A DNA stretch of 38,946 nucleotides, from contig NZ_NDYF01000007.1 in assembly GCF_002243175.1 (NCBI RefSeq), positions 1 to 38,946 on the forward strand, in the 5' to 3' direction. Source of the stretch: Finegoldia magna_J (GTDB lineage Bacteria; Bacillota; Clostridia; Tissierellales; Peptoniphilaceae). Within the stretch, counting starts at the first letter, position 1; the number at the start of each line of letters is the position of its first letter. Made by a program: the position numbers and the translations under genes. Shown in pieces: positions 32,213-38,917 of this stretch. The notes under the pieces are model-generated. The model ran no database searches and had not been told where the DNA came from. It saw nothing but the letters and a program-made list of their open reading frames with translations.

Positions 32213-33060
32213 GTTATAGACTACACCAACCTTCTTATATTAAAGAAATATTGGACAAATTTGGATTTAAGTTCTCAAAAGCTTTGGGTCAAAATTTTCT
32301 AATAGATGGTAATTTGATTGAAAATATTATCGACTATTCTGATATCGCAGAAGATGATTACGTTATTGAGATTGGCCCTGGTTTTGGAACATTAACCGAA
32401 AGACTTGTCGACAAATGCAAGTTTTTGTATTCGATTGAAATAGATTCAAGACTTATGGATGTTTTGAAATACACTGTTGGAGATAGAGATAATTTTCAAA
32501 TAATAAACGAAGATGTGTTGAAGGTAGATTTGAACGAACTTAATCGTGGAGATAAAAAGTTTAAAGTGGTTGCGAATCTTCCTTACTACATCACAACTCC
32601 AATTATTGAGCATTTGTTCAATTACAGAGACATTATTGAATCAATCACTGTTATGGTTCAAAAAGAAGTGGCTAATAGAATGGTAGCTGATGTGGGAAGC
32701 AAGGATTACGCATCATTGAGTTTGTTTGTAAAACAAAATAGCGATGCGAAAATAATACTGAATGCTCCTAAAACTGTGTTCATGCCACAACCAAAAGTAG
32801 ACAGTGCTGTTGTAAATATGAAGCTTAAAAAATTAGATGAAGACATCGACCAAGAATTGCTTCGTCAATTAATCAGATCGGGTTTTAGCAAAAGGAGAAA
32901 AACCATAGTAAACAGTTTTACTAGTGGGTTTGTGAATGTTGATAAGGAGAAATTAAAGTCAATTCTTCAAGAGATAGGTTTAAAAGAGAATTTGAGAGCT
33001 GAGAATTTGTCATTGGAAGATTACAAAAATATTGTAAAGAAGTTGAACAATATTGATTAG
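32209..33060 (+). CDS. rsmA: 16S rRNA dimethyladenosine transferase RsmA (KsgA)
   Basis: 283 aa. Dimethylates two adjacent adenines near the 3' end of 16S rRNA. SAM-binding motif VIEIGPGFGTLTERL (about 53-67), IEIDSRL acidic motif, catalytic NLPYYITTPII (about 126-136), and the N-terminal KALGQNFLID. AGAGGAGG lies in rnmV upstream of the ATG. No terminator follows before the next promoter region. Confidence 0.96.
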   Translation: MSYRLHQPSYIKEILDKFGFKFSKALGQNFLIDGNLIENIIDYSDIAEDDYVIEIGPGFGTLTERLVDKCKFLYSIEIDSRLMDVLKYTVGDRDNFQIINEDVLKVDLNELNRGDKKFKVVANLPYYITTPIIEHLFNYRDIIESITVMVQKEVANRMVADVGSKDYASLSLFVKQNSDAKIILNAPKTVFMPQPKVDSAVVNMKLKKLDEDIDQELLRQLIRSGFSKRRKTIVNSFTSGFVNVDKEKLKSILQEIGLKENLRAENLSLEDYKNIVKKLNNID

Positions 33061-33072
33061 GATTTTCAAATA

Positions 33073-33084
33073 AGGGTATATATA
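33073..33084 (+). promoter_or_regulatory. Motif shared by two glutaredoxin gene leaders (copy 2)
   Basis: AGGGTATATATA, identical to 10798-10809, lies 28 bases before the glutaredoxin start at 33113. Here TTGATT at 33053-33058 is 18 bp before TATATA, so the motif could overlap a -10 element. Confidence 0.4.
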
Positions 33085-33112
33085 AAATACAGACTTTTAA
33101 GGAGGTATTTTT

Positions 33113-33343
33113 ATGAAAGACGTAGTAATTTATACAAGTGATGGATGTCAATATTGCCACGCTGCAAAAGATTATATGGACGAAAACAACGTAAAATATA
33201 CAGAAAAAAATATATCACAAGATCAAGAAGCTAGAAAAGAACTTATGAAAAAAGGTCACATGGGTGTGCCTGTTACGATCATAGGCGACGAAGAAATAGT
33301 TGGATTTGATCAAGCTAAATTAAAAGAAGCTTTAGGATTATAA
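33113..33343 (+). CDS. Glutaredoxin family protein (CQYC)
   Basis: 76-aa thioredoxin-fold protein with redox motif C12-Q-Y-C15, the GVPVT cis-proline loop (about 58-62) and the GFDQAKLKEALGL terminal helix, typical of NrdH/glutaredoxin-like small proteins. It likely reduces protein disulfides in the cytoplasm. AAGGAGG lies about 8 nt before the ATG. It is inserted between rsmA and mgtE-veg, where Bacillus carries other genes, and has its own promoter region and terminator. Confidence 0.88.
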   Translation: MKDVVIYTSDGCQYCHAAKDYMDENNVKYTEKNISQDQEARKELMKKGHMGVPVTIIGDEEIVGFDQAKLKEALGL

Positions 33344-33352
33344 AAAACAAAA

Positions 33353-33382
33353 ACTACTTGTCAATCGACAGGTAGTTTTTTT
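33353..33382 (+). terminator. Terminator after the CQYC glutaredoxin
   Basis: 10-bp stem ACTACTTGTC / GACAGGTAGT (33353-33362 and 33367-33376, one G-U pair), AATC loop, seven T. Confidence 0.88.
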
Positions 33383-33386
33383 ATGT

Positions 33387-33410
33387 AAAAACCCGCTTTA
33401 ATTAGCGGGT
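33387..33410 (-). terminator. Terminator of the DUF1858 gene
   Basis: ACCCGCT / AGCGGGT (33391-33397 and 33404-33410), 6-nt loop. On the minus strand the stem runs into TTTTAC. It stands back to back with the glutaredoxin terminator between two convergent genes. Confidence 0.75.
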
Positions 33411-33416
33411 ATATTT

Positions 33417-33605
33417 TTAGTTTTGGTTTAATTGTTCTAAAAGATAATTTACATCTAGTCCGTGAACCATACAAGCTTCTTCTAAGCTTTCCATTTGGCT
33501 GGCTGGACAACCTATACAAGATAATCCGTTTCTGAATAAAACTTCTACAGAATCTGGATTGTTTCTAATAATATCTCCGATTAACATATCTTTAGTAATT
33601 TCCAT
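33417..33605 (-). CDS. DUF1858 domain protein (CIGC redox-disulfide type)
   Basis: 62-aa single DUF1858 domain. Motif C30-I-G-C33 sits in NGLSCIGCPASQMESLEEA, matching the hybrid-cluster-protein-associated redox-disulfide family; an N-terminal helix MEITKDMLIGDII and a C-terminal Leu-rich helix flank it. The biochemical role is unknown; family members often lie near oxygen- or nitrogen-oxide-stress genes. AAGGGTG precedes the ATG. It is convergent with the glutaredoxin and divergent from mgtE. Confidence 0.85.
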   Translation of the reverse strand: MEITKDMLIGDIIRNNPDSVEVLFRNGLSCIGCPASQMESLEEACMVHGLDVNYLLEQLNQN

Positions 33606-33683
33606 AAAATCACCCTTTCATCATTTATATTCTTATTATAATATAAGCTTTCAGTTCATTCAAGTAAAAATATTTCGTATCTA

Positions 33684-33692
33684 TGTTATAAT
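33684..33692 (+). promoter_or_regulatory. Extended -10 promoter of mgtE
   Basis: TGTTATAAT at 33684-33692; the -35 position is poor. The leader to the start codon is under 30 nt, too short for an M-box magnesium riboswitch. Confidence 0.6.
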
Positions 33693-33726
33693 TTAATATG
33701 AAATAGAAATATAGGTGGTGAGGAAT

Positions 33727-35094
33727 ATGATGGATGAAAAATTTGAACGTCATGAAATAGATATGGATTTACTCAACAAATATCTAGAAGACAAAGATTA
33801 TTTAAAACTTAAAAATCAAATTCAAAAATACAACCCGGTAGATATTACAGATTATATTGAATCATTGGATTTAAAAAGCGCAATGCTTGTGTTCAGGTTA
33901 TTGAACAAAGATGATTGTATCGATGTGTTTTCTCATATGGAAAAGGATCATCGAACAAGGCTTTTGGAAGCATTCAGTGATAAAGAAGTTAAATTCATAG
34001 TAGACGAACTATATTTTGACGATATGATTGACTTAATCGAAGAAATGCCAGCGGGAATTGTGAAAAAAGTTCTAAGACATACCGACAAAAGCGAAAGAAA
34101 TTTGATTAATCAATTCTTAAATTATCCAGAAGATTCAGCGGGATCTTTGATGACAATAGAATATATTGAATTGAGATCTTATTATACTGTAAGGAAAGCT
34201 CTTGAAGTTATTAAGAAAACAGGGGTTGACAAGCAGACCGTCTATACATGTTTCGTAACAAACGAAAAGAAAACACTACTTGGTTTTGTTTCTTTGAGAA
34301 CAATCGTAACGAATGAACCAGAAACGTTGATTGAAGACTTGATGGACGAAGATGTTATTTACGTTCACACTGACGATGACCAAGAAACAGTAGCAGATGT
34401 GTTCAAAAAATACGGATTCGTTGTTCTTCCGGTCGTTGATAATGAAAAAAGACTTACAGGTATTATAACAGTTGACGATATCATGGAAGTTATGGAACAA
34501 GAGGCTACAGAAGACTTCCAAATCATGGCAGGTATGAGTCCGGACGAAGACGACTATTTGGATCAAAGCGTGTTCAATTTGGCGAAAAAGCGTATTGCTT
34601 GGCTTTTGATACTGATGATTTCAGCTACATTTACAGGTTCAATAATGACTCACTACGAATCATTATTGGGACAAGCGATAATACTTACAGCATTTATTCC
34701 AATGATAATGGATACGGGCGGAAACTCGGGATCGCAATCATCGACACTTATTATACGTGGACTTGCTACTGGAGAAATCAGCACAAAAGATTGGCTAAAA
34801 GTATTTTTTAAAGAATTTAGAGTCGCCCTTATAGTTTCAGTTGTTATGAGTGTCGTTTGTTTCATAAAAACTATGGTTGTAGATAAAGTTTCAGTTCCTA
34901 TCGGATTGGTTGTATCTTTGACTTTGATATTTACAATCGTGACTGCGAAATTAATCGGTGGAATGTTGCCGATTATTGCCAAAAAATTAAAATTAGATCC
35001 AGCGATTATGGCAGGACCATTGATTACTACAATTGTCGACGCGTTGAGTTTGTTAATTTATTTTGAAATGGCACATATTGCTTTGGGAATCTAA
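33727..35094 (+). CDS. mgtE: Magnesium transporter MgtE
   Basis: About 455 aa. Order of domains: acidic N-terminal superhelix (about 1-125), a pair of CBS domains (about 130-255; SLMTIEYIELRSYYTVRKAL and VLPVVDNEKRLTGIITVDDIM), an acidic linker, then five membrane segments (about 285-455) with DTGGNSGSQSSTLIIRGLATGEI, the conserved pore region. The family is a Mg2+-gated channel closed by Mg2+ binding to the cytoplasmic domains. GTG 33715 is in frame, but ATG 33727 (or 33730) fits the GGTGGTGAGG site better. It replaces no Bacillus gene in the metG-ispE order, so it is an insertion. Confidence 0.94.
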   Translation: MMDEKFERHEIDMDLLNKYLEDKDYLKLKNQIQKYNPVDITDYIESLDLKSAMLVFRLLNKDDCIDVFSHMEKDHRTRLLEAFSDKEVKFIVDELYFDDMIDLIEEMPAGIVKKVLRHTDKSERNLINQFLNYPEDSAGSLMTIEYIELRSYYTVRKALEVIKKTGVDKQTVYTCFVTNEKKTLLGFVSLRTIVTNEPETLIEDLMDEDVIYVHTDDDQETVADVFKKYGFVVLPVVDNEKRLTGIITVDDIMEVMEQEATEDFQIMAGMSPDEDDYLDQSVFNLAKKRIAWLLILMISATFTGSIMTHYESLLGQAIILTAFIPMIMDTGGNSGSQSSTLIIRGLATGEISTKDWLKVFFKEFRVALIVSVVMSVVCFIKTMVVDKVSVPIGLVVSLTLIFTIVTAKLIGGMLPIIAKKLKLDPAIMAGPLITTIVDALSLLIYFEMAHIALGI

Positions 35095-35117
35095 CTAGAA
35101 AAAATTAGCAAAAACTA

Positions 35118-35146
35118 TTGACATATTTTTAATATTACTGTAAAAT
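35118..35146 (+). promoter_or_regulatory. Upstream veg promoter (P1)
   Basis: TTGACA at 35118-35123, 17-bp spacer, TAAAAT at 35141-35146. Confidence 0.75.
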
Positions 35147-35158
35147 ATTTTATTTAAT

Positions 35159-35187
35159 TTGACTTTAGAGTGATAGAGTGATATAAT
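35159..35187 (+). promoter_or_regulatory. Downstream veg promoter (P2)
   Basis: TTGACT at 35159-35164, 17-bp spacer, TATAAT at 35182-35187 with TG at 35179-35180. The spacer holds a direct repeat AGAGTGAT AGAGTGAT. The leader to the GTG is about 25 nt. Confidence 0.8.
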
Positions 35188-35219
35188 ACTACTAACGACG
35201 ATCTGTTAGGAGGAATAAC

Positions 35220-35459
35220 GTGAAGGAAATTAACGATTTGAACATGATTAGAAGTCAGGTGCGAAGTAATATTGGAAAAGATGTTATTGTCGAGGCAGAT
35301 AAAGGACGAAATAAAATTGTAACTAACAAAGGAACTATCAGCCAAGTGTTCCCAAGTTTATTTACAATAAAAATAACTAACGAATATGATTCAGAAAGAA
35401 CAATATCATATACTTACTCAGATATACTTACATCAACAGTAAAGTTAGAATTATGTTAA
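35220..35459 (+). CDS. veg: Veg family protein
   Basis: 79-aa Veg (DUF1021) protein, a small SH3-like protein of Bacillota linked in Bacillus to biofilm control; mechanism unclear. The family core GKDVIVEADKGRNKIVTNKGTI and the SLFTIKI...RTISYTYSDILT block are present. The start is GTG at 35220, with AGGAGG 6 nt upstream; no ATG is available at the right spacing. Two tandem promoters precede it and a GAAA-loop terminator follows, so it is a strong monocistronic unit. Confidence 0.92.
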   Translation: MKEINDLNMIRSQVRSNIGKDVIVEADKGRNKIVTNKGTISQVFPSLFTIKITNEYDSERTISYTYSDILTSTVKLELC

Positions 35460-35460
35460 A

Positions 35461-35485
35461 AAACGACCGAAAGGTCGTTTTTTTT
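35461..35485 (+). terminator. Terminator after veg
   Basis: AAACGACC / GGTCGTTT (35461-35468 and 35473-35480) closed by a stable GAAA tetraloop, followed by more T. Confidence 0.9.
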
Positions 35486-35488
35486 AGT

Positions 35489-35517
35489 TTGATTTAACAT
35501 TTAAACAATAGTATAAT
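35489..35517 (+). promoter_or_regulatory. Promoter of the CPDC protein-ispE-murI operon
   Basis: TTGATT at 35489-35494, 17-bp spacer, TATAAT at 35512-35517. Confidence 0.7.
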
Positions 35518-35536
35518 TTATTAATAGAGGTGTATT

Positions 35537-35803
35537 ATGAAGTTGAAATTATATATGTCAGAAAAATGCCCAGATTGTGTAGACGCAATCGAAATTTTAA
35601 AAAAAGCCGATATCGATTATGAAGAAATTAATATTACAGATTCTATGAAAAATCTCAAAGAATTTTTTACTTATAGAGATAATAGAAAAGAATTTGAATC
35701 AATTGTTAAGGACAACAAGGTTGGAGTTCCTATGATAACTGATGGCAAAAAGATAGTATTTTTTGAAAAATTAGAAGATTTAAGAGTGTTTGATGAAAAT
35801 TAA
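35537..35803 (+). CDS. Glutaredoxin-like protein (CPDC)
   Basis: 88-aa thioredoxin-fold protein with C11-P-D-C14 near the N terminus (LKLYMSEKCPDC), a VGVPMITDGKK cis-proline loop (about 68-78) and a terminal LEDLRVF helix. It belongs to the glutaredoxin-related group; the substrate is unknown. AGAGG lies 6 nt before the ATG. Its end overlaps the start of ispE by 11 bp, so it is translationally coupled to an isoprenoid gene, an arrangement not obvious from function. Confidence 0.82.
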   Translation: MKLKLYMSEKCPDCVDAIEILKKADIDYEEINITDSMKNLKEFFTYRDNRKEFESIVKDNKVGVPMITDGKKIVFFEKLEDLRVFDEN

Positions 35804-36626
35804 TAGTTATGCCAAGATAAATCTGTCATTGGATGTTCTTGGTTTAAGGGAAGATGGATATCATAATATCGATACGATTATGAATCTGATTGATCTTCAT
35901 GATATTATGGATATAAATCGTAATAATACTAATGAATTAAATTTGAGCTCCAATAATCCTGATTTTCCAACTGATGAAACTAATTTGATCTATAAAATAC
36001 TTGAGAATTTAAAAAAGTTCAGGGACATTAACTGTGGTTATGATGTATTTGTAGACAAACAAATCCCCATATCAGCAGGACTTGCTGGAGGAAGTTCCAA
36101 TGCATGTGAGTTTTTAATGTATGTGAATGATGATTTGTCACTTAATCTTTCTGATCAAGAAATCAAAGAAATTTGTAGACTAACAGGAGCGGACACTTTT
36201 TATTTTACGAACAAAAAATGTGTCAGAGCAACAGGGATAGGAAATGAGTTTGTCAGATTGTCTGATTTTTCTAATAAAAACATAATAATTGTAAATAATG
36301 GAATGAGCATATCTTCAAAAGATGTGTATGATAATTTGAAAGAGTCAAATGGTGGATTGGGTAAAGTTTCCGTTGCTATTGATAGTCGTGATTACGAAAC
36401 TTTTTATAAGGTAGCGTTCAACACGATGGAAAGTGTATCGGAAAAGTTAGTTGAAGAAATCTCTATTATAAAAGAACAGTTGAATGATTTGGGAGCGAAT
36501 TTGTCTTTGATGAGCGGTTCGGGACCAACTGTTTTTGGTATTTTCGAAAACACACAATACTATGAAAATTGCTACAATAAATTAAAGGACAAATATAAGT
36601 ATGTATTTAAAACAAAAACCTTATAA
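35793..36626 (+). CDS. ispE: 4-(cytidine 5'-diphospho)-2-C-methyl-D-erythritol kinase
   Basis: 277-aa GHMP kinase of the MEP isoprenoid pathway; phosphorylates CDP-ME at the 2-hydroxyl. The N-terminal AKINLSLDVLGLREDGYHNIDTIM is a clear IspE signature. The ATP loop PISAGLAGGSSNA (about 91-103) and the third GHMP motif LMSGSGPTVFGIF near 241 are present. A TTG at 35790 is in frame, but ATG 35793 is preferred. It lacks a strong ribosome site and starts inside the preceding gene. It overlaps murI by 26 bp. Confidence 0.95.
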   Translation: MKINSYAKINLSLDVLGLREDGYHNIDTIMNLIDLHDIMDINRNNTNELNLSSNNPDFPTDETNLIYKILENLKKFRDINCGYDVFVDKQIPISAGLAGGSSNACEFLMYVNDDLSLNLSDQEIKEICRLTGADTFYFTNKKCVRATGIGNEFVRLSDFSNKNIIIVNNGMSISSKDVYDNLKESNGGLGKVSVAIDSRDYETFYKVAFNTMESVSEKLVEEISIIKEQLNDLGANLSLMSGSGPTVFGIFENTQYYENCYNKLKDKYKYVFKTKTL

Positions 36627-37386
36627 CAAAATAGGATTCGTGGATTCTGGTTTGGGCGGACTTACAGTATTCAAAAAAGTTAAGAAGCTAATGTCCGACA
36701 AGGAGTATATTTATTTTGCTGACAGTGCGAATGTTCCTTATGGCTCCAAAACCAGAGACCAAATGCTAATGATTTCTGAAAATATTGTGAGGTTTTTCAA
36801 TGAACAACAGATAGATTTACTTGTAGTAGCTTGTAATACGTTGACATCAATTGCGTTGGACTATATGAAATCAATTGCAAACTTTGATATAATTGGAGTT
36901 GTTGAATACGGGGTAAAGTCTGCGATAAAAACTACCTCTAATAAAAAAGTAGGAGTAATAGCGACAAAAGCTACCGTGGATAATGGTTTATATAAAAAGT
37001 TATTAGAACAAAAAGGCGTTGAAGTTTGTCAGTCTGCGTGTTTTGATTTTGTAAGTTTTGTAGAAGAAGACTGCAAAGATAAGGATAAGATTGTAGAAAA
37101 AGTAGAAGAATATCTGAAACCTATCGTAGATTTTGGAGCAGACACTATCATTTTGGGTTGTACACATTATCCGATTTTAATTGAATACCTTAAACAATAT
37201 ACAGGAGAAAATATTAAATTTGTAGATCCTGCAGATTCTCTAAGTGAAGATGTTTACGAGATTTGTGGGAGCTATCAAAATAAATGTGACACAAAATATT
37301 TTGTCACAAAAAATCCATCTGATTTTAAAATCAATGGATCTAAAATTATAGGAGAACCTATAGAAAAAGTTACAGAAATGGAGTGA
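36601..37386 (+). CDS. murI: Glutamate racemase
   Basis: 261 aa. Makes D-glutamate for peptidoglycan, without a cofactor, using two cysteines. Seen: VDSGLGGLTV (14-23), first catalytic cysteine C78 in VACNT, second C187 in LGCTHYP with H189, and YFADSANVPYGSK (38-50). The start codon lies inside ispE; only a weak AAAGGA about 11 nt upstream supports it, so coupling is likely. It could be shortened only by losing the conserved VDSG strand, so this start stands. The aminopeptidase gene follows after 4 nt. Confidence 0.95.
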   Translation: MYLKQKPYNKIGFVDSGLGGLTVFKKVKKLMSDKEYIYFADSANVPYGSKTRDQMLMISENIVRFFNEQQIDLLVVACNTLTSIALDYMKSIANFDIIGVVEYGVKSAIKTTSNKKVGVIATKATVDNGLYKKLLEQKGVEVCQSACFDFVSFVEEDCKDKDKIVEKVEEYLKPIVDFGADTIILGCTHYPILIEYLKQYTGENIKFVDPADSLSEDVYEICGSYQNKCDTKYFVTKNPSDFKINGSKIIGEPIEKVTEME

Positions 37387-37390
37387 TTTT

Positions 37391-38776
37391 ATGGAATTGA
37401 ATTACGAAAAGAAAAGTATCTGGGAAGTTGTAGATGAAAAAGAACACGACGAAATCTACGCTTATGGTGAAAGATACAAAAACTTCTTAGATAGTTGCAA
37501 AACTGAAAGAGAAGCTACAGAATTTATAGTTAATCAAGCAAAAGAACACGGGTTTGTTGAATTGAATGAAGCTTTAAAAGGACAAATCAAAAAAGGCGAC
37601 AAAATTTATATTAACAATAAGGACAAATCATGCGTGTTAGTTGTTATTGGTGATGATATAAACGAAGGACTTAACATAGTTGGTTCACACTTAGATTGTC
37701 CAAGATTAGATGTTAGGGCCGTGCCGTTTTCAGAAGATAAAAACATCTTAATGATGAAGACACATTACTATGGTGGAATCAAAAAACATCAATGGACTAC
37801 AATCCCATTGGCAATGCACGGAGTAATCTTCACAAATGAAGGCAAAAAAGTTGAAATCAAAATCGGTGAAAAAGAAGACGAACCAGTATTCTACATCACT
37901 GAATTATTAGCTCACTTGTCTAAAGATTTGAACTCAAAAACATTGGGAGCGGCAATCGAAGGTGAAAAATTAGCCATAATAGCAGGTCATGATAGCTATA
38001 ACTTCAAAGATGAAAAAGAAAACCCAATCAAAAAATGTATATTAAAATATTTGAATGAAAAATATGGAATAACAGAATCTGATTTCCAAGTAGCAGAATT
38101 AGAAATTGTACCAGCTACTAAAGCAAGAGACGTTGGATTTGACGGAGCAATGATTGCATCTCACGGTCACGACGACAGAGTTTGTGCTTATGCAACATTA
38201 GAAGCAATTCTTAAAGTTGAAAATCCTAAGAGAACAGCAGTAGCTTTATTCGTAGATAAAGAAGAAATAGGTTCAGTTGGTAATACATCAATGAACGCAC
38301 CATACATGGGAAATATGATTGCAGAAATAGCTAATAATCAACATGAAAATTACAGTGATTTAACAATGAGAAGAATCATGGCTAATTCAAAAGTATTATC
38401 AGCAGACGTTACTGCAGCTATTGATCCATTGTATGCTGATGCAACAGAAGATTCTAACACAGCATTAAGCGGATGTGGAATTTCATTAGCAAAATTCACA
38501 GGACACGGTGGAAAATTCAGTTCAAATGATGCAAACCCAGAATTCTTAAACGAATTAAGACAACTATTCAAAGAAGAAAAAGTAATGTGGCAAACAACTG
38601 AACTTGGTAAAATAGACCAAGGTGGTGGAGGAACAATAGCCTTCATACTTGCAAACCAAGGAGCAGAAGTAGTTGACATCGGAACAGCTATGCTATCAAT
38701 GCATGCACCAGTAGAATTATTATCAAAAGCTGACTGCTACATGACAAGCAAAGCATACCACGCATTCTTAAAATAA
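37391..38776 (+). CDS. M18 family aminopeptidase
   Basis: 461-aa zinc aminopeptidase of the M18 (aminopeptidase I) family; removes N-terminal residues from peptides in the cytoplasm. Metal and catalytic motifs: GSHLDCPRLDVR (about 98-109), HGHDDRVCAYA (about 258-268), DKEEIGSVGN (about 288-297), TGHGGKFSSND and the C-terminal SMHAPVELLSKAD with the last zinc-ligand His. GGAG lies 8 nt before the ATG. The gene is the last complete one here and is probably cotranscribed with murI. Its codon use is more consistent with high expression than that of its neighbours. Confidence 0.93.
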   Translation: MELNYEKKSIWEVVDEKEHDEIYAYGERYKNFLDSCKTEREATEFIVNQAKEHGFVELNEALKGQIKKGDKIYINNKDKSCVLVVIGDDINEGLNIVGSHLDCPRLDVRAVPFSEDKNILMMKTHYYGGIKKHQWTTIPLAMHGVIFTNEGKKVEIKIGEKEDEPVFYITELLAHLSKDLNSKTLGAAIEGEKLAIIAGHDSYNFKDEKENPIKKCILKYLNEKYGITESDFQVAELEIVPATKARDVGFDGAMIASHGHDDRVCAYATLEAILKVENPKRTAVALFVDKEEIGSVGNTSMNAPYMGNMIAEIANNQHENYSDLTMRRIMANSKVLSADVTAAIDPLYADATEDSNTALSGCGISLAKFTGHGGKFSSNDANPEFLNELRQLFKEEKVMWQTTELGKIDQGGGGTIAFILANQGAEVVDIGTAMLSMHAPVELLSKADCYMTSKAYHAFLK

Positions 38777-38799
38777 AATAAAGTAAACTTATAAAGCAC

Positions 38800-38828
38800 T
38801 TGACATTTAGCTTTTATACTGATATTAT
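38800..38828 (+). promoter_or_regulatory. Promoter-like element after the aminopeptidase gene
   Basis: TTGACA at 38800-38805, 17-bp spacer, TATTAT at 38823-38828 with TG at 38820-38821. The predicted start (about 38835) falls in the left arm of the next hairpin. Confidence 0.6.
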
Positions 38829-38830
38829 AT

Positions 38831-38857
38831 AAAAGCACTTTGAGTTAAGTGCTTTTT
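38831..38857 (+). terminator. Terminator after the aminopeptidase gene
   Basis: AAAAGCACTT / AAGTGCTTTT (38831-38840 and 38847-38856), TGAGTT loop, T-tail. The flanking A-run would let it work both ways. Confidence 0.8.
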
Positions 38858-38917
38858 AAATTACTCAAAAGAAAGTAATGCATGTAAAACAGAAATAAAA
38901 AAAGTTTTACAAAACAC

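Noticed and set aside
33693..33726. M-box magnesium riboswitch for mgtE
   Set aside because: The leader is only about 28 nt, far too short for an M-box.
38884..38910. GTAAAAC / GTTTTAC inverted repeat as a terminator or CRISPR-like repeat
   Set aside because: Only two inverted copies, AT-rich stem with a 13-nt loop and no T-tract on the plus strand; no direct repeats with spacers exist anywhere in the window.
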